From Adiantum capillus-veneris (Eukaryota > Streptophyta > Polypodiopsida > Polypodiales > Pteridaceae), in NCBI GenBank assembly GCA_014529385.2, contig CM043963.1:2731001-2795000 (forward strand): a stretch of DNA of 64,000 bases. Direction: 5' to 3'. The notes below the pieces were generated by a model, which was given only the letters and a program-made list of their open reading frames with translations, did no database searches and was not told where the DNA came from. Shown one piece after another: positions 1 through 10,729 of this stretch (within the stretch, counting starts at the first letter, position 1; each line of letters begins with the position of its first letter). Position numbers and translations under genes: made by a program.

Positions 1-2
1 AC

Positions 3-512
3 CTGAAAGCTACAAAGAGTATGCGTATATGCTATGGGAGTCAGGAGCTAAGTGTAAAGGGTTTTGGAGACTTAGATTATGCAGGTGACTTAGACAACCG
101 AAGGTCTACGTCAGGGTATGTCTTTACATTGGCTGGTGGAGCAGTATCATGGCGTTCTAGATTACAAGATTGTGTTACTCAGTCTACTACAGAGGTTGAA
201 TATGTTGCAGCATCAGAGGCATGCAAAGAATCAATTTGGCTTAATCGACTAGTAATAGATTTGGGAATCAAAGAAGAGATACCTGTGTTATATTGTGATA
301 GTCAGAGTGCTATACAATTGGCTTGCAATCCAGTTTATCACTCAAAGACAAAGCATGTGGATGTGAAGTATCATTTCATCAGGGAAATGCTCGAGGATAA
401 GCAAATTCAGCTTGTCAAAGTTCACACCACAGAAAATCCTGCTGATCTACTTACAAAAGGACTTCCCTCAGAGAGCTTTGCGCATTTTCGCAAGCAGTTA
501 GGTGTAGGGTAG
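3..512 (+). CDS. Copia-1 Pol C-terminus: RNase H domain (partial)
   Basis: This is the C-terminal part of a copia polyprotein, reading from base 3 to a TAG at 510-512. It is a Ty1/copia-type RNase H, the domain that removes the RNA strand during reverse transcription. Visible landmarks are DYAGD near the start, STTEVEYVAAS, the YCDSQSAIQLA segment and the terminal KHVDVKYHFIRE...NPADLLTKGL block. The frame is intact over 169 codons. Compared with Copia-2, the first acidic motif reads GDLDYAGD instead of TDSDYAGD, so two flanking residues have changed while the aspartates remain. The N-terminal gag, protease, integrase and RT are beyond the left edge. Confidence 0.9.
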   Translation: MKATKSMRICYGSQELSVKGFGDLDYAGDLDNRRSTSGYVFTLAGGAVSWRSRLQDCVTQSTTEVEYVAASEACKESIWLNRLVIDLGIKEEIPVLYCDSQSAIQLACNPVYHSKTKHVDVKYHFIREMLEDKQIQLVKVHTTENPADLLTKGLPSESFAHFRKQLGVG

Positions 513-590
513 TACATCACTTCTCTACATCTCTTGTATCTTAGCTTGTATAGTAGCTTCTCTCACACTTAAAATACCACATTGGACTTT

Positions 591-601
591 AAGTGGGAGG
601 T
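591..601 (+). other. Copia-1 polypurine tract
   Basis: AAGTGGGAGGT lies immediately before the LTR start TGTTGG, the standard copia plus-strand primer position. The same tract precedes the Copia-2 3' LTR. Confidence 0.85.
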
Positions 602-793
602 TGTTGGGGTATAAAGCCCAATGTGGTCGCCCAGGTAAGTGGGCGGGCCACCAGGTATGTACACATATTCTTTTGTTAAAACCTAATAAGAACTCACTAT
701 GCTCTACACATTACAGTAGAGCGAGTTCACCATATCGTCGTGCTCTTCTTCTCGCACTTTCTCTGGCGTCTCACTTCCATTCGTACTCCTTCA
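602..793 (+). repeat. Copia-1 3' LTR (192 bp)
   Basis: It begins TGTTGGGG and ends CTTCA, the same length and ends as both Copia-2 LTRs. It carries TATAAAG within the first 16 bases and a perfect CAG/GTAAGT splice-donor-like string about 30 bases in. A few substitutions separate it from the Copia-2 LTRs. Confidence 0.92.
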
Positions 794-2413
794 CTAAGAA
801 CTCGAGCAAAGAAGCAAAAACTACTTTGAACATGCAGGAAGCAGTGCCTTCCAGTGGAGGGTCAAAAAACGAGACAGTAATACCTATTCAAGCAGTGACA
901 CGAGCACAAGCTCAAATAATGACAAACGAACCTATAATTAAAGAGCCAAAGACCGATGCCCCAAGTGCAAAAATGAAAAATCAAAGAAGCACTTGGAAAG
1001 CTAGAAAGGTGCGTATGAAAGCCAGGAGAGAACGAGAGCAAACGGCTCTATCCGAGGAGTTAAAACACACAAAGGATAGATTGGAGCGGTTAGAGGATCT
1101 AACTAGTTTAAGTTCACACGCTGCTACAACTAAAGGAGCCAAGGAAATAGTAAAGTAATCCCAAAGTGCAGGATCAGGAGGATCAGTGCTGGTAGAAAAA
1201 GTAAATGAGCAGCTGGACGCACTTTTAAAAGTATACGAAGCCAGACTAAAAAACGACTAAAACCAAGAGCAAAGATGGATGACTTATCCATATCCAGAAA
1301 TAGAAAAACATAGGTTGGAAATGTGTCAAAAGATGATTGAAACATCCCAATCCTTGATAGAAAATCCGCTTGGTAAACCTGCAAGTTGGCACGAGGTACT
1401 AGCTCCAACCCCTATCAAACCAACTCTAGAAAAACAAGTAGACACAAGGAGAGACTCACGACTGCCTCTGAGTCTAGGAGAGAACCTATCATAGTGCCAA
1501 ATACAACAGATAAGACAATTGATGGTTTCCAGCCTAAAATATTGATAGAAATGGGTAAGGATTGTAACAGTCTAGATGACCTGTGGAAGCAAATCCGGGA
1601 AGCAAATGAAGCTAACAGGGTGAACCACCAAATAAGTAGCACTAGAAACGAGGAAAATGAGATCTTACCTCCCATTGAAGAGTTTGAGGCAAGATCACAA
1701 ATGAACTTTGATATGCATTCACAAGGGGGAGACCAGGGTTCAATTAGTTCGAGGCACAGCCAACCAGACTCGCTAAAAACTCTACCCTCTTACCTAGGGG
1801 AGTATGAAGCTAAGTCTGAGGTGAGAGCAATCCCATCTCAAAGACTTTCTTCCAACAGAGTGATGGATTCACAAGGGTTGATTGAGTTATTGTCCACCCC
1901 TGTGGCATGCACAATCACGTTAGCAGAACTTCTGAGGTTACGACCAAACATGTGGACCACCATAGGCAAATGCTTAGAAAAAGTTGGAGTAAAAGACCCT
2001 ACCTCGAAGATTCAAGAAGGGATCAGAGAATTGGACAAGTCTCAACTAAACACTAGGCCAATACCTTTAAACAAGGTTGGAGAATATTGCGAGAGAGAAG
2101 ATGGAAATACCACACTACCAGTAGAATTTCAAGGAGTAGTATCCAAAGCTATTCTTGACAGTGGAGCGGGAGTCGCTATCGCTACCAAAGAAATCTGGAA
2201 AAAATGGGGAAAATCGGCTTTGAGAGCTACCAGAATGAAATTGCAACTGGCAGATGGGTCATGGAAAAGCCTCTAGGACTTTTAGAAAAAGTAATTTTCA
2301 CCCCTTGCGGAATCGAGTATGAGCATACATTTGCAATAGTTGATTTCGACAAAAAGAACAATTACGAGATCATCTTGGCAAGACTATTCATGAGACAATT
2401 AAAGATGGTGTAG
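794..2413 (+). pseudogene. A1 gag C-terminus and retropepsin 1 (frameshifted)
   Basis: It encodes the end of Gag, a basic coiled-coil-like linker (ARKVRMKARREREQ, then a leucine-rich helix) and the first aspartic protease. The protease active site ILDSGAGV has its catalytic Asp codon at 2157-2159. The family hallmark ILGRPF survives as ILARLF near 2385. Frame 1 is used to about 1440, frame 0 to about 2250 and frame 2 afterwards, so at least two small indels occurred. Stops lie near 1156, 1258 and 2411. A2 reads through most of the same region in one frame, which shows that the shifts are copy-specific damage. The fragment begins at the Copia-1 insertion. The homologous A2 region shows zinc knuckles just upstream. 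Confidence 0.85.
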
Positions 2414-4900
2414 GATTGGGGTTACAACCACATATACGTCATATGTGGGGAGTCTACAACCAAAATATACCTAAAAGACCATAGTTACAAGGATGTGAAC
2501 CAGACACCAGTGGAAGAGTTTGATTCAGCTACATTGGTAGGGTCCGAACTCCCAACATGGTTAGGACAGAAAAAAGAGCTATGGATGTCCATAGCTTCAC
2601 ATTGTGGGAGCTTAAAAAGAGAGGAACGCATCTTAGAAAGAGCTATTGAGGACAAGGATTACATTCCGGAACCTTTTTCCGAAGATGCCTTAGAACCTCT
2701 GGAATGGGAACACATACTAGCAACATTAGATGTCTGTACCATTATAGATAGCCCAACGACAAAATTTTGCGATAAGGATGGCTATGATGGGCTACCCTAT
2801 TACATGGTAAGCCTTATACCAGCAAGAGATGAGAATGTAGACTCACCAGAACAAGAAGAGTTTTATAACTCCTCTGAGCATCTGGAATTAAGTGACGATG
2901 CAGATAACGAGTGTTCAGATAGCTCGAGGGAGAGTAGGGAAACAATTGCAGATATCAGATTTTATGATTTTGCAAATCAACACCCTAGACGCCAGGAACA
3001 CTATAGAAAAAAAAGAGCAGAAAACAAAATTAGAGAGAACCTGATGCCCAGGATAAAACATAAAACTCACTATCTAATGCTTGTCAAGGCAGAGGATTGT
3101 GTAAAAGACCAAATATCAGGAAGATTCACAAGAGTTCGAAGGGAAAGGACACATGAGGAAATAAAACAAGCACGGAAGACTAAAACAGAAACAAAATCAA
3201 AAAAATCTCAACAATCAAAACAGGAAAAGACAAAAGATCCAGAGTGGACCAAAATGGAGCGTAAAAAGAAATACCAAGAACTAAAACGGTCGTTACGAGA
3301 GGTATGGACTACTGAGGGAGAAAGTGACGGTAAGGAGTATTCAGAAAAAGGAAACATGAATGTACCATCCCACTATCGAAAATTCACCACCCAAGACAAT
3401 AAAATCATAATGACACCACCAATAAGGGAAATAATAAACCAAGAATCTTACGATGGGCTGGAAAATGCAAAACGGATAGACTTCGCTGTGCCAGGCGAAG
3501 AGTCTCAACCTGTCTATATAGCAACTGATTTAGAGCCTGAAGAAGAAGAAAGGCTAACACAACTTCTCAAGAAGTATAAATATGTGTTTGCATGGTCCTA
3601 CAAAGACCTCAAAGGAGTTGATCCCTCGATATGCCAACATACAATTCCTTTAAAATCAGATGCCAAACCTAGCAAATAGCGTCCTTATACATATAATGAC
3701 ACATTCGCTAAATGAATCAAAGAGATTGACAAGCTGATGGATGCTGAATTCATCTATGAAATCGAGCATACAGATTGGGTGTCACCCATTGTGGTTGTCC
3801 CCAAAAAGAACGGAAAGCTGCGTGTGTGTGTGAACCTCAAAAAAGTGAACGCGGCCACAATAAGGGATAATTATCCCTTGCCGATCACAGAACATGTGCT
3901 TGAGAGGGTGGTAGGAAAACGAGCCTATTCCTTTTTAGATGGGTTTTCGGGGTATAACCAATTGGCAATTGCAATAGAGGATCAACACAAAACAACATTT
4001 GCCACAGTGTGGGGAATATATGCATATAGAGTTATGCCTTTTGGCCTAACCAATACCCCAGCTACCTTCCAAAGGTTAATGACTCATGCGTTCAAAGAAT
4101 ACTTGAGAATATTCTCAGAAATATATATGGATGATCTCTGTGTCCACTCTCTTATATGAGAAGAACATATTGACCATTTACAAAAGGTATTTGAGAAGTG
4201 CAGAACATATTGAATCTGTCTTAACCCAAAAAAGTGCATTTTTATGGTAAGGCAAGGCCGCATCTTAGGACATATTGTCTCAAGAAATGGCATAACCACC
4301 GACCTAGACAAAATTAGAGTCATAGAAAACTTGCCCAGGCCTACTAATGCCAAACAAGTATAATCTTTCATGGGACACTGTGGATACTATCGAAGATTCA
4401 TCTATATGTATGCGGTCATTGCATAACCTCTATATCGCTTATTAGTCAGTTTCGACTGGACTGAGGAGTGTGAAACTTCATTCCAAAAGATTAAGGAAAA
4501 ACTTGTATCAGCACCTGTACTTAAAGCACCAGATTGAGAAAAGATATTCCATGTTCACATTGATGCATCTGCATACGCAATTGGGAGTATTCTGGCTCAA
4601 CCTGGATACGGAACAATGGATTTCCCAGTTTGTTATGCGAGCCGACATCTAAATAGTGCAGAAAAGAACTACACCACCACTGAAAGAGAGGGATTAGGAA
4701 TGATTTATGCTATAAAGAAATTTCGGCATTACTTGCTTGCAAACAAATTTGTGTTCTTCACAGATCGTCAAGCTCTTTTGTATCTAGTAAATAAACCATG
4801 CAATACTAGGAGAATTGTATGGTGGTTTATTATATTGCTAGAGTTGACTTCACAGTGGTAGTAAAAAAGGGTAAAACTCATCTACGGGCGGATCATCTTT
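2414..4900 (+). pseudogene. A1 pol: linker, reverse transcriptase and RNase H
   Basis: After an acidic and then lysine-rich linker (2495-3470), the RT begins near 3480 (FAVPGEESQPVYIATDLEPE). It runs through VSPIVVVPKKNGKLR, FLDGFSGYNQL and MPFGLTN to the catalytic YMDD (4124-4135). RNase H follows with HVHIDASAYAIGS, ASRHLNSAEKNYTTTEREGL and FFTDRQALLYLVNKP. Stops at 3677, in the codons near 3713, 4210, 4361, 4424 and 4536, and at 4157 interrupt it. Six of these correspond to CAG, CGA, CGA, CAA, CAA and TGG codons in A2. The TGA at 4157-4159 is present in A2 as well. RT and RNase H together copy the element RNA into DNA in a cytoplasmic particle. This copy cannot encode a full-length enzyme. 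Confidence 0.9.
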
Positions 4901-6480
4901 CAAGGCTACAAGACGGGGAAGCTCCTGAAGGAGTAGATGATGACATACCTGATGCTTATCTTTTCAATATTGAAATGATACCCAAATGGTCTCAGGAAAT
5001 TGTTAGCATTCTTTCCTTTGGAGGTAGATTTGATAACAAGGAAGACGGATCCAAACAACAAACATTTCAACAAACAAAAAAATTTCAGTTGATTGCAGGA
5101 CGACTGTATCATCTAGGCTCGGACCAAATTCTACGATTATGTATAAATCCAGAGGAATGAGTGTTATCTTGAAGAAGCACACATCCAAGATTGTGCATTT
5201 CATTGTTCAACAATGAAAACACACCAAAGATTGAAACACTTAGGAGTTTATTGGCCAACTATGTATGCTGACACACATGATTATGTTAACAATTGTACTA
5301 TATGTAGTGCCAAACAAATTGTGGATCACGCGACATTGTTTCAGGTAACCATTGCACCTTCATGGAGTCAATATATCATTGATTTCTTAACAACAAGGAC
5401 ATTTCCTAAAAACATAACAAAAGCGTGAAAAAGGGCTATAGAGTTGGAGGCTCGAGACTTTAATTTAATTGGAAATCAACTAAACAAGAGAGGAAAGGAC
5501 AATCAACTTAGAATTTGTGCAAGTGAAAGTGAATACCTGCTGATTCTAGAACACGCACATGGAGGAATAAGTGGAGGCCATTTTTTAGGCGATAAGACGG
5601 CAAAAATTTTCTTAACCGTAGGAATATGGTGGCCTACATTGCACATAGATGCTGAGGAGTTTGTAAAGCATTGTGATGCATGTCAGCGCACTAAGGTGTC
5701 GATAAAGAGAGATGAGATGCCACTACGGCCAATGATGGGAGCACAGGCATTTGCAAAATGGGGAATTGATTTTGTGGGAGATATTTCACCCCCTGCATAT
5801 TGCACCCATACCCAATATATCATTGTGGCTACAGACTATCTCACAAAATGGGCGGAAGCTAAAGCAACACAAAAAGCAGACGCAAGAACCACTGCCCAAT
5901 TTTTGTATGAGAATGTCTTTGTACGATAGGGATTACCAATAGAAATTGTCAATGATCGAGGAACACATTTTCTTAATGAAGTCATTGAATATCTGCTAGA
6001 GGAATTCATGGTCATACATAGAAAATCTGCTCCATATCATCCACAGACAAATGGACAAGCTGAGGCCACAAATAAAACACTATGCACTGTTTTGACTAAA
6101 ATTGTATCAGAATCAAGGACAGACTGGGATCAACAATTACACTCATCACTATGGGCATGCAAGGTACCTTACAAAACATCTATTGGAACAACACCGTACA
6201 ACATGGTGTTTGGTCTAAACGCTATATTACCCATAGAGTTTTTAGTTCCAACTCTACAAGTAGCAAAACGCTTAGAATGGACAGGCCATGAGCTCTCTTC
6301 AAGAATAGATGATCTTGAAAAGCTAGATGAACTTTAACTGAGAGCTATAGCTTCGATCTATGCTAAAAAGAGAAGACAAAAAGAGTTTTTTGACAAGCAT
6401 GTGCGTACGAAAGAGTTCAAAACATGTGATTATGTACTTATTTATACTTTATAGCAACATGCCAAAAAACTTAGAGAGGG
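4901..6480 (+). pseudogene. A1 pol: integrase with duplicated HHCC zinc module
   Basis: Two zinc-binding HHCC modules occur in tandem. The first (5162-5305) reads EEAHIQDCAFH, then GVYWPTMYADTHDYV and NNCTIC. The second (5531-5683) reads EHAHGGISGGH, then GIWWPTLHIDAEEFV and KHCDACQ. Both are H-X6-H followed by C-X2-C, and each is preceded by a similar linker (PKWSQEIV... and PSWSQYII...). The catalytic core follows, with the first Asp in KWGIDFVGD near 5767, the second in VNDRGTHF near 5950 and the Glu in NGQAEATN. A stop at 5927 and a loss of frame after about 6337 break the chain. Integrase inserts element DNA into the chromosome. A tandem HHCC module is not the usual gypsy arrangement, but it is shared with A2. 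Confidence 0.85.
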
Positions 6481-7910
6481 ATGGGACCCTTTGTGATTAG
6501 TGACTTATCACAAAGTGGAGCTATCAAACTTGCTACATTGGCAGGAGAAGAAATACCAAATTGGATTAGTGGGTGTCGGTTAAAAAAGTATCATTTACCA
6601 CTAACACAAGATATGCTTCAACAAATCCATCAAGAAAAACAATGGCTGAAGGAGAAACAGAGGGTACGAGAATAAGCACAAGCAGAAGCAAAAGAATGCA
6701 TTGCAAAAATAAGGCTTTTATGACAACAACAACAAAGTGGATCACCGTTGCGAATAAATGCTATTCGATTAATGAATTTTGGTGAAGACACAGTGGAACC
6801 AATAATTGCAGTCAAAGTGGGTAGAAATCAAGTTGAATCGACGGCATTGCTTGATTTTGGAGCTCAAGAAACTCTGATCTCTTACAAATTATATAAACAA
6901 CTCAAGCTTGAGGAACAACTCCATCCTACTCAACAAGCGCTGGAAAGCAGTACTTCAAATTCATTAAGCACATTGGGCTCGACAATATTGCATGTACAAA
7001 TACATCAATATGTTTACCCCCATAAGTTTTATGTGGTTGAGGATGCGAGCACACTACACACTATGTTGTTGGGACAACCTTGGCAGAAAGAGTATAATAT
7101 GTAGATAAATTGGAATTCAGATACAATCAAAATTCAACATGCACAAGAACAACAAGTGGTAGCCTTTGCTCAGAAAACCCGGAAGAACCAGATAATAGCA
7201 CCACCATCACTGGATAAAGAACAAAAAGGATGTGTGCCAATAAAGCAAAACACGATACCCATGGAGAACAACCAGGGAACTGCCAACCATGTGCACTATA
7301 AAAATAAGACAACACTGACCACAGTGAATAGATCAAGGTTAGAAACACACGAAAAACAAGTATGGGTACGGAAGGATAGAGATGACCTGGCATACAAACC
7401 ACAATACAACAACAGAAGTCAACAGAAGAACACAGTTAAACCAACAACCAAGGGAACAAAAAAGATATGGATCCCGAAGATAATGCTCAATAACCACTTA
7501 AATGAGACACGCATTTGGATCCCCAAACCAAAGCAACAGGAAATCCCTTTAGTACAAGCAACACCAGTAGAGACAGACACTCACTACATATGAAACTGGC
7601 AAACCGATCTATGTGGGTGTTGATCAACAGAACACCAATGACGACCAAGGACGAGGCAATAAACCTACAAAAGCCTCCACAACAAAACTCCAAAGGGAAA
7701 TTAACAGAGAACAAGATTATAGCTACAACGGAAATGACACTTCCATCCACGGAAACAACCACGGCCTTATCGACAGTAGCGGCAACCCAAGCAACTTTTG
7801 CAAAAAAGACGATCAAACAAAGAGTTGTAGAGTTACAAATTTTACTTGCAAAGAAAATCCGCCAACCAAATCCACAAAAAACAGGAAACCTCGACGTCGA
7901 ATGCCAATAA
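6481..7910 (+). pseudogene. A1 pol: second retropepsin-like domain plus W-[IV]-P-K repeats
   Basis: Downstream of integrase, the frame continues through the integrase C-terminus (GPFVISDLSQSGAIKLATL) and a charged helix. It then enters a domain with retropepsin landmarks: VESTALLDFGAQETLIS (6853-6864 encodes DFGA) and, about 75 residues later, MLLGQPWQKE...INW. In A2 the first motif is intact DSGA, so the Phe here is a TCT-to-TTT change that removes the active-site Ser. A basic Gln/Asn/Thr-rich tail follows with QVWVRK, KIWIPK and RIWIPKPK repeats (about 7360-7530). Stops occur near 6673, 6718 and 7102. The usual retropepsin lies before RT, so this is an additional copy of the fold. Confidence 0.75.
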
Positions 7911-8074
7911 GCATCTTGCTTATTCTCTCCTCTCGCATAGCATTAATTTTTCCATGCATTGATTGAGTATGCATCAGATAGGGCCACATACAAGGCCGCG
8001 CATTAGCACAATTTTTAACCCATGCACTGCACATACCCCGAGGTGATACCTTGTCGTCCGGGAGGACTTCGACT

Positions 8075-8088
8075 AAGAGGGGGGGAGG
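8075..8088 (+). other. A1 internal polypurine tract
   Basis: AAGAGGGGGGGAGG follows the end of the post-integrase reading region, over 6 kb before the true 3' PPT. A small hairpin (GCATT/AATGC) comes directly after it. A2 has the same tract in the same place, and B has one after its own post-integrase ORF. It looks like a PPT but has no LTR next to it. Confidence 0.6.
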
Positions 8089-10695
8089 CATTCTCAATGC
8101 GGACCCAATGAAGGTGAAAAGAGCAAAAAAGGGCATGTTTTTCGACTATTTTGAAGGGTTTTCGTTTGATTGTGAAATTTTCTAGCCTAACTTAAATACA
8201 TATTCCCTTATACAACACGACTCTACAAGTATATGGGGCCAAACGCCAAAATAGACCTCTAGGTGTGTGTATATATGTAAAAATAGCCATTTTTCGGACA
8301 AAATATTGGTAAAACAAAGAGATCCGGCCATAAAAATTGCATGTGAGTGTACATAGTGTTTTGCGGTGATGTTTTTGAGTTATTGTGATTTGTGGGGATT
8401 TTCAAGGTTTATTTTGCTATCTTCTTTTTAATTTTACTAATTATCGGTAGAAAAACTTCAAAAATACAAAAAGCAGGTGAAATACGATCGTAATGAAAAA
8501 CAAAAAAGATGGGGATAATGAGTGACTATAGGACAACCTATGGTACAATGGGGGTGCAATTATGAGAAGGTAGCGGGAGGCGTGTTTTCGCCAGATTTTG
8601 ACCGAACGTCAAATTTCTCGAAAATTGGGCAAACCGAGTCCAAATCAGGAACTTTTTGAGCCTAAACCGCATCTCGCAAGAAGTTAGGAGCACATGTCAA
8701 ATTTCATAGAGAGTGGTCCGGGGGCCCCCATTATAAGATTTTTTCACTTCACTTAGAGCTCATTTCTACTATTTCCTTCTTGAGAGAGAGCTCTAGCCAC
8801 CTAGAACAAACCGGACTTCTAGCTGCTTCTATGACGCGCACGACCACCTGACAGGCTCCAGATATGAGAGGTAGTCTCAACACCTTGAGCTTTTCGCATA
8901 TGTTTGATGTTTTATCTCAAAAACTAGTGTAGGGTTCACACGGGGAACGGGCAGTAGAGACCTACAAGTAGAGGTAGCCACCTAACGGCTAACCCAATAG
9001 AAATAAGGCTTCATAGGGGGTTTACCCTAGCATAGAAGACCACTCTTGAATGCACAAAGGCGACAAAAAACCATTGGGAAAAACCCTGGCACCATAAGCA
9101 CTGCAAAAGGCCACCAAGTGGTAAATCAGTGGAAAGTCGCCCAAATGCTACCGAAACTCATGGGTAGAAGCATCTCAACATGCTCTACAAGGCTATATAG
9201 CCCACATGGCCATAAGGCGACCCAAAGCGGGACTAAGCTTCAAAAACGGCATCGGACACACAAAGCGTCAACTGGCTCTCACAGCCAAGCGAGACGTCCG
9301 TTTGCCACCAAACTTCACGAGCGGCTTACCAAGGCCTTCAACAACCAAATCCTTTGGTGGTAGACCACTACAAATCATCGAGGGCATGCAAATGCAATCA
9401 TGGGCGCTTCCAAAGCGACAAATCACCAAATGGAGCTCCAGTGAAGCCAAAGCCAACAAAAACCATATGGCAAAGGAACCATGAAGCTATGGAGACTAAC
9501 ATCAAGAAATTTCATCGCCGAAAAGCACTCCAAGAGTCAAAAAGCGACTCAGAGGCTCTAAAAGCCAAACATGAGTTTCTATCTATCTTTTTGACTTTTT
9601 TAATTGAAATAAGGCTTAAAGGGGACTTAGGGGGGCTAAGGGCATATACTAGTAGCACTTCTTCCAAAAGAATTCCTCAGGAGACATCCTACATGTAGGA
9701 TGTCTCAAGGCCATGTTTGGGCACCCAACTCAATATCTCACCTCATACACAGCTTCTACATAGCTTATACATACTAGCCATCAAGTTTCATCACATTTGG
9801 ACAAGAGTTGACCTCATATGCATAAAGAAAACGGAAAGTCAGAGCATAGAGGCAATAAAGGGTAATAGATCTACCAAAACTAGTCCAAATCACATGAAAC
9901 TTGCACAATATACTCATTATCACATTGCCAAGCTAACTCTGGAGTCAGATATGAAAAATAGTGAAATAGACATCCTACGCGTAGGATGTCTAAATGCCCT
10001 ATTTGACCTCCAGCTGATTTTTTTGTGTTCCACATATCTTTATAACATCTTCACAAGCTCATATATCAAATTTCAAGCCAAACCCATCACATTTGGCCCC
10101 CAAAACCTCAAAGATGCACTTTTATGAGCCTAAAAACACTAAACATGCTCCTCACAACACCAATACTTATCCAAATCAAAATCTAAGAACAGTGCCACGT
10201 TCTACATGCTAAGGGCTACCCACAGAACCAAAATCAAGTCATTCCGAGATAAGAGATATCCTATGTGTAGGATGTCTTTAGGGTCATATTGACCTTTTGT
10301 GCAGGAATTGACATCATGGGAGTCTTTTACATGGTATAAGAAGCCTATATATCAAATTTCAATCCAATTGGATATCATTTGCCCATCCATATAGGAATCC
10401 TACCCATTTTGTGAGCCAAAAGCCTAAATCTGCTAAAAAATGCACTTTTTGATGTCCAAAACAAATTCCAAGTACATAGCCATGTTGCGCAGGTCAAGGG
10501 CCACAAGCATGTCAAGTTTCATCAAAATCAGAGGAAGTAGACATACTACACGTAGGATGTCTACATGCTTATTTTTCAGCCAAAAACCTACTATGGGCGC
10601 ATGCATGGCTTCCCTAGTCCCTTTTGAGTTCTTATTTCAATTTTCAAGTCATTTGGGTAGTCAAAACTCAGTTTACCAGCAAATCTGTGAAAAAT
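8089..10695 (+). other. A1 non-coding spacer between pol and the extra ORF
   Basis: About 2.6 kb without a convincing long frame. It contains an AT-rich stretch (8150-8520) and a TATA-like CATTATAAGA near 8731 that is also present in A2. Short frames (9046-9363, 9354-9698) have recognisable counterparts in A2, but at the level expected from simple nucleotide relatedness. Four phased palindromes lie at 9682-10562. A2 carries the same block at 46675-48984 with one repeat unit fewer. Confidence 0.7.
9682..10562 (+). repeat. Four CGCG-type palindromes at 285-286 bp spacing (A1)
   Basis: A 24-bp palindrome built from AGACATCCTACG and its inverted complement occurs at 9682-9705, 9968-9991, 10254-10277 and 10539-10562. 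Start-to-start distances are 286, 286 and 285 bp. The centre reads CATG, CGCG, TGTG and CACG respectively, each derivable from CGCG by CpG transitions. Sequence between palindromes is only weakly similar (for example CATATATCAAATTTCAA at matching places), which indicates a degenerate tandem repeat whose palindrome changed least. Confidence 0.9.
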
Positions 10696-10724
10696 TACTA
10701 ACTTTGGACTATTGAGTGCAACAG
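10696..10724 (+). promoter_or_regulatory. Candidate branch point and 3' splice site before A1 extra ORF
   Basis: TACTAAC at 10696-10702 matches the branch-point consensus. TGCAACAG/G ends at 10724, 23 bases past the presumed branch A and six bases before the ATG at 10730. A2 keeps GCTAAC, the spacing and GTGCTACAG/G. An earlier AG at 10715-10716 is an alternative. The function is inferred. Confidence 0.45.
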
Positions 10725-10729
10725 GATCC

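Larger units (their letters stand above)
1..793 (+). mobile_element. Copia-1, 3' portion of a Ty1/copia retrotransposon
   Basis: The window opens inside the RNase H domain of a Ty1/copia element. A purine-rich tract and a 192-bp LTR follow. The same LTR bounds the complete Copia-2 near 38.7-44.2 kb, so both belong to one family. The bases just after the LTR (794-798, CTAAG) are the expected 5-bp target duplication: the related gypsy copy A2 has an uninterrupted CCCTAAGAACCC at the matching site. The 5' part lies outside the window. Copia-1 therefore inserted into gypsy element A1 in the same orientation. Confidence 0.93.

Noticed and set aside
601-1158. 185-codon frame starting in the Copia-1 LTR
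   Set aside because: It starts at a TTG inside the LTR and runs by chance into A1 gag. Only the part after 798 belongs to the gypsy element.
9046-9698. Short frames in the A spacer as conserved small proteins
   Set aside because: A2 counterparts exist, but the two copies are related at DNA level throughout. No excess protein conservation can be shown by eye.
9682-10562. Regular repeats resembling a CRISPR array
   Set aside because: Spacing of 286 bp, a palindromic 24-mer and eukaryotic retroelement context do not fit a CRISPR array.
8089-10711. A further LTR between the internal polypurine tract and the extra ORF of A1
   Set aside because: No TG...CA bounded direct copy, PBS or target duplication was found, and A2 has the same continuous spacer. 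It is treated as part of the element.
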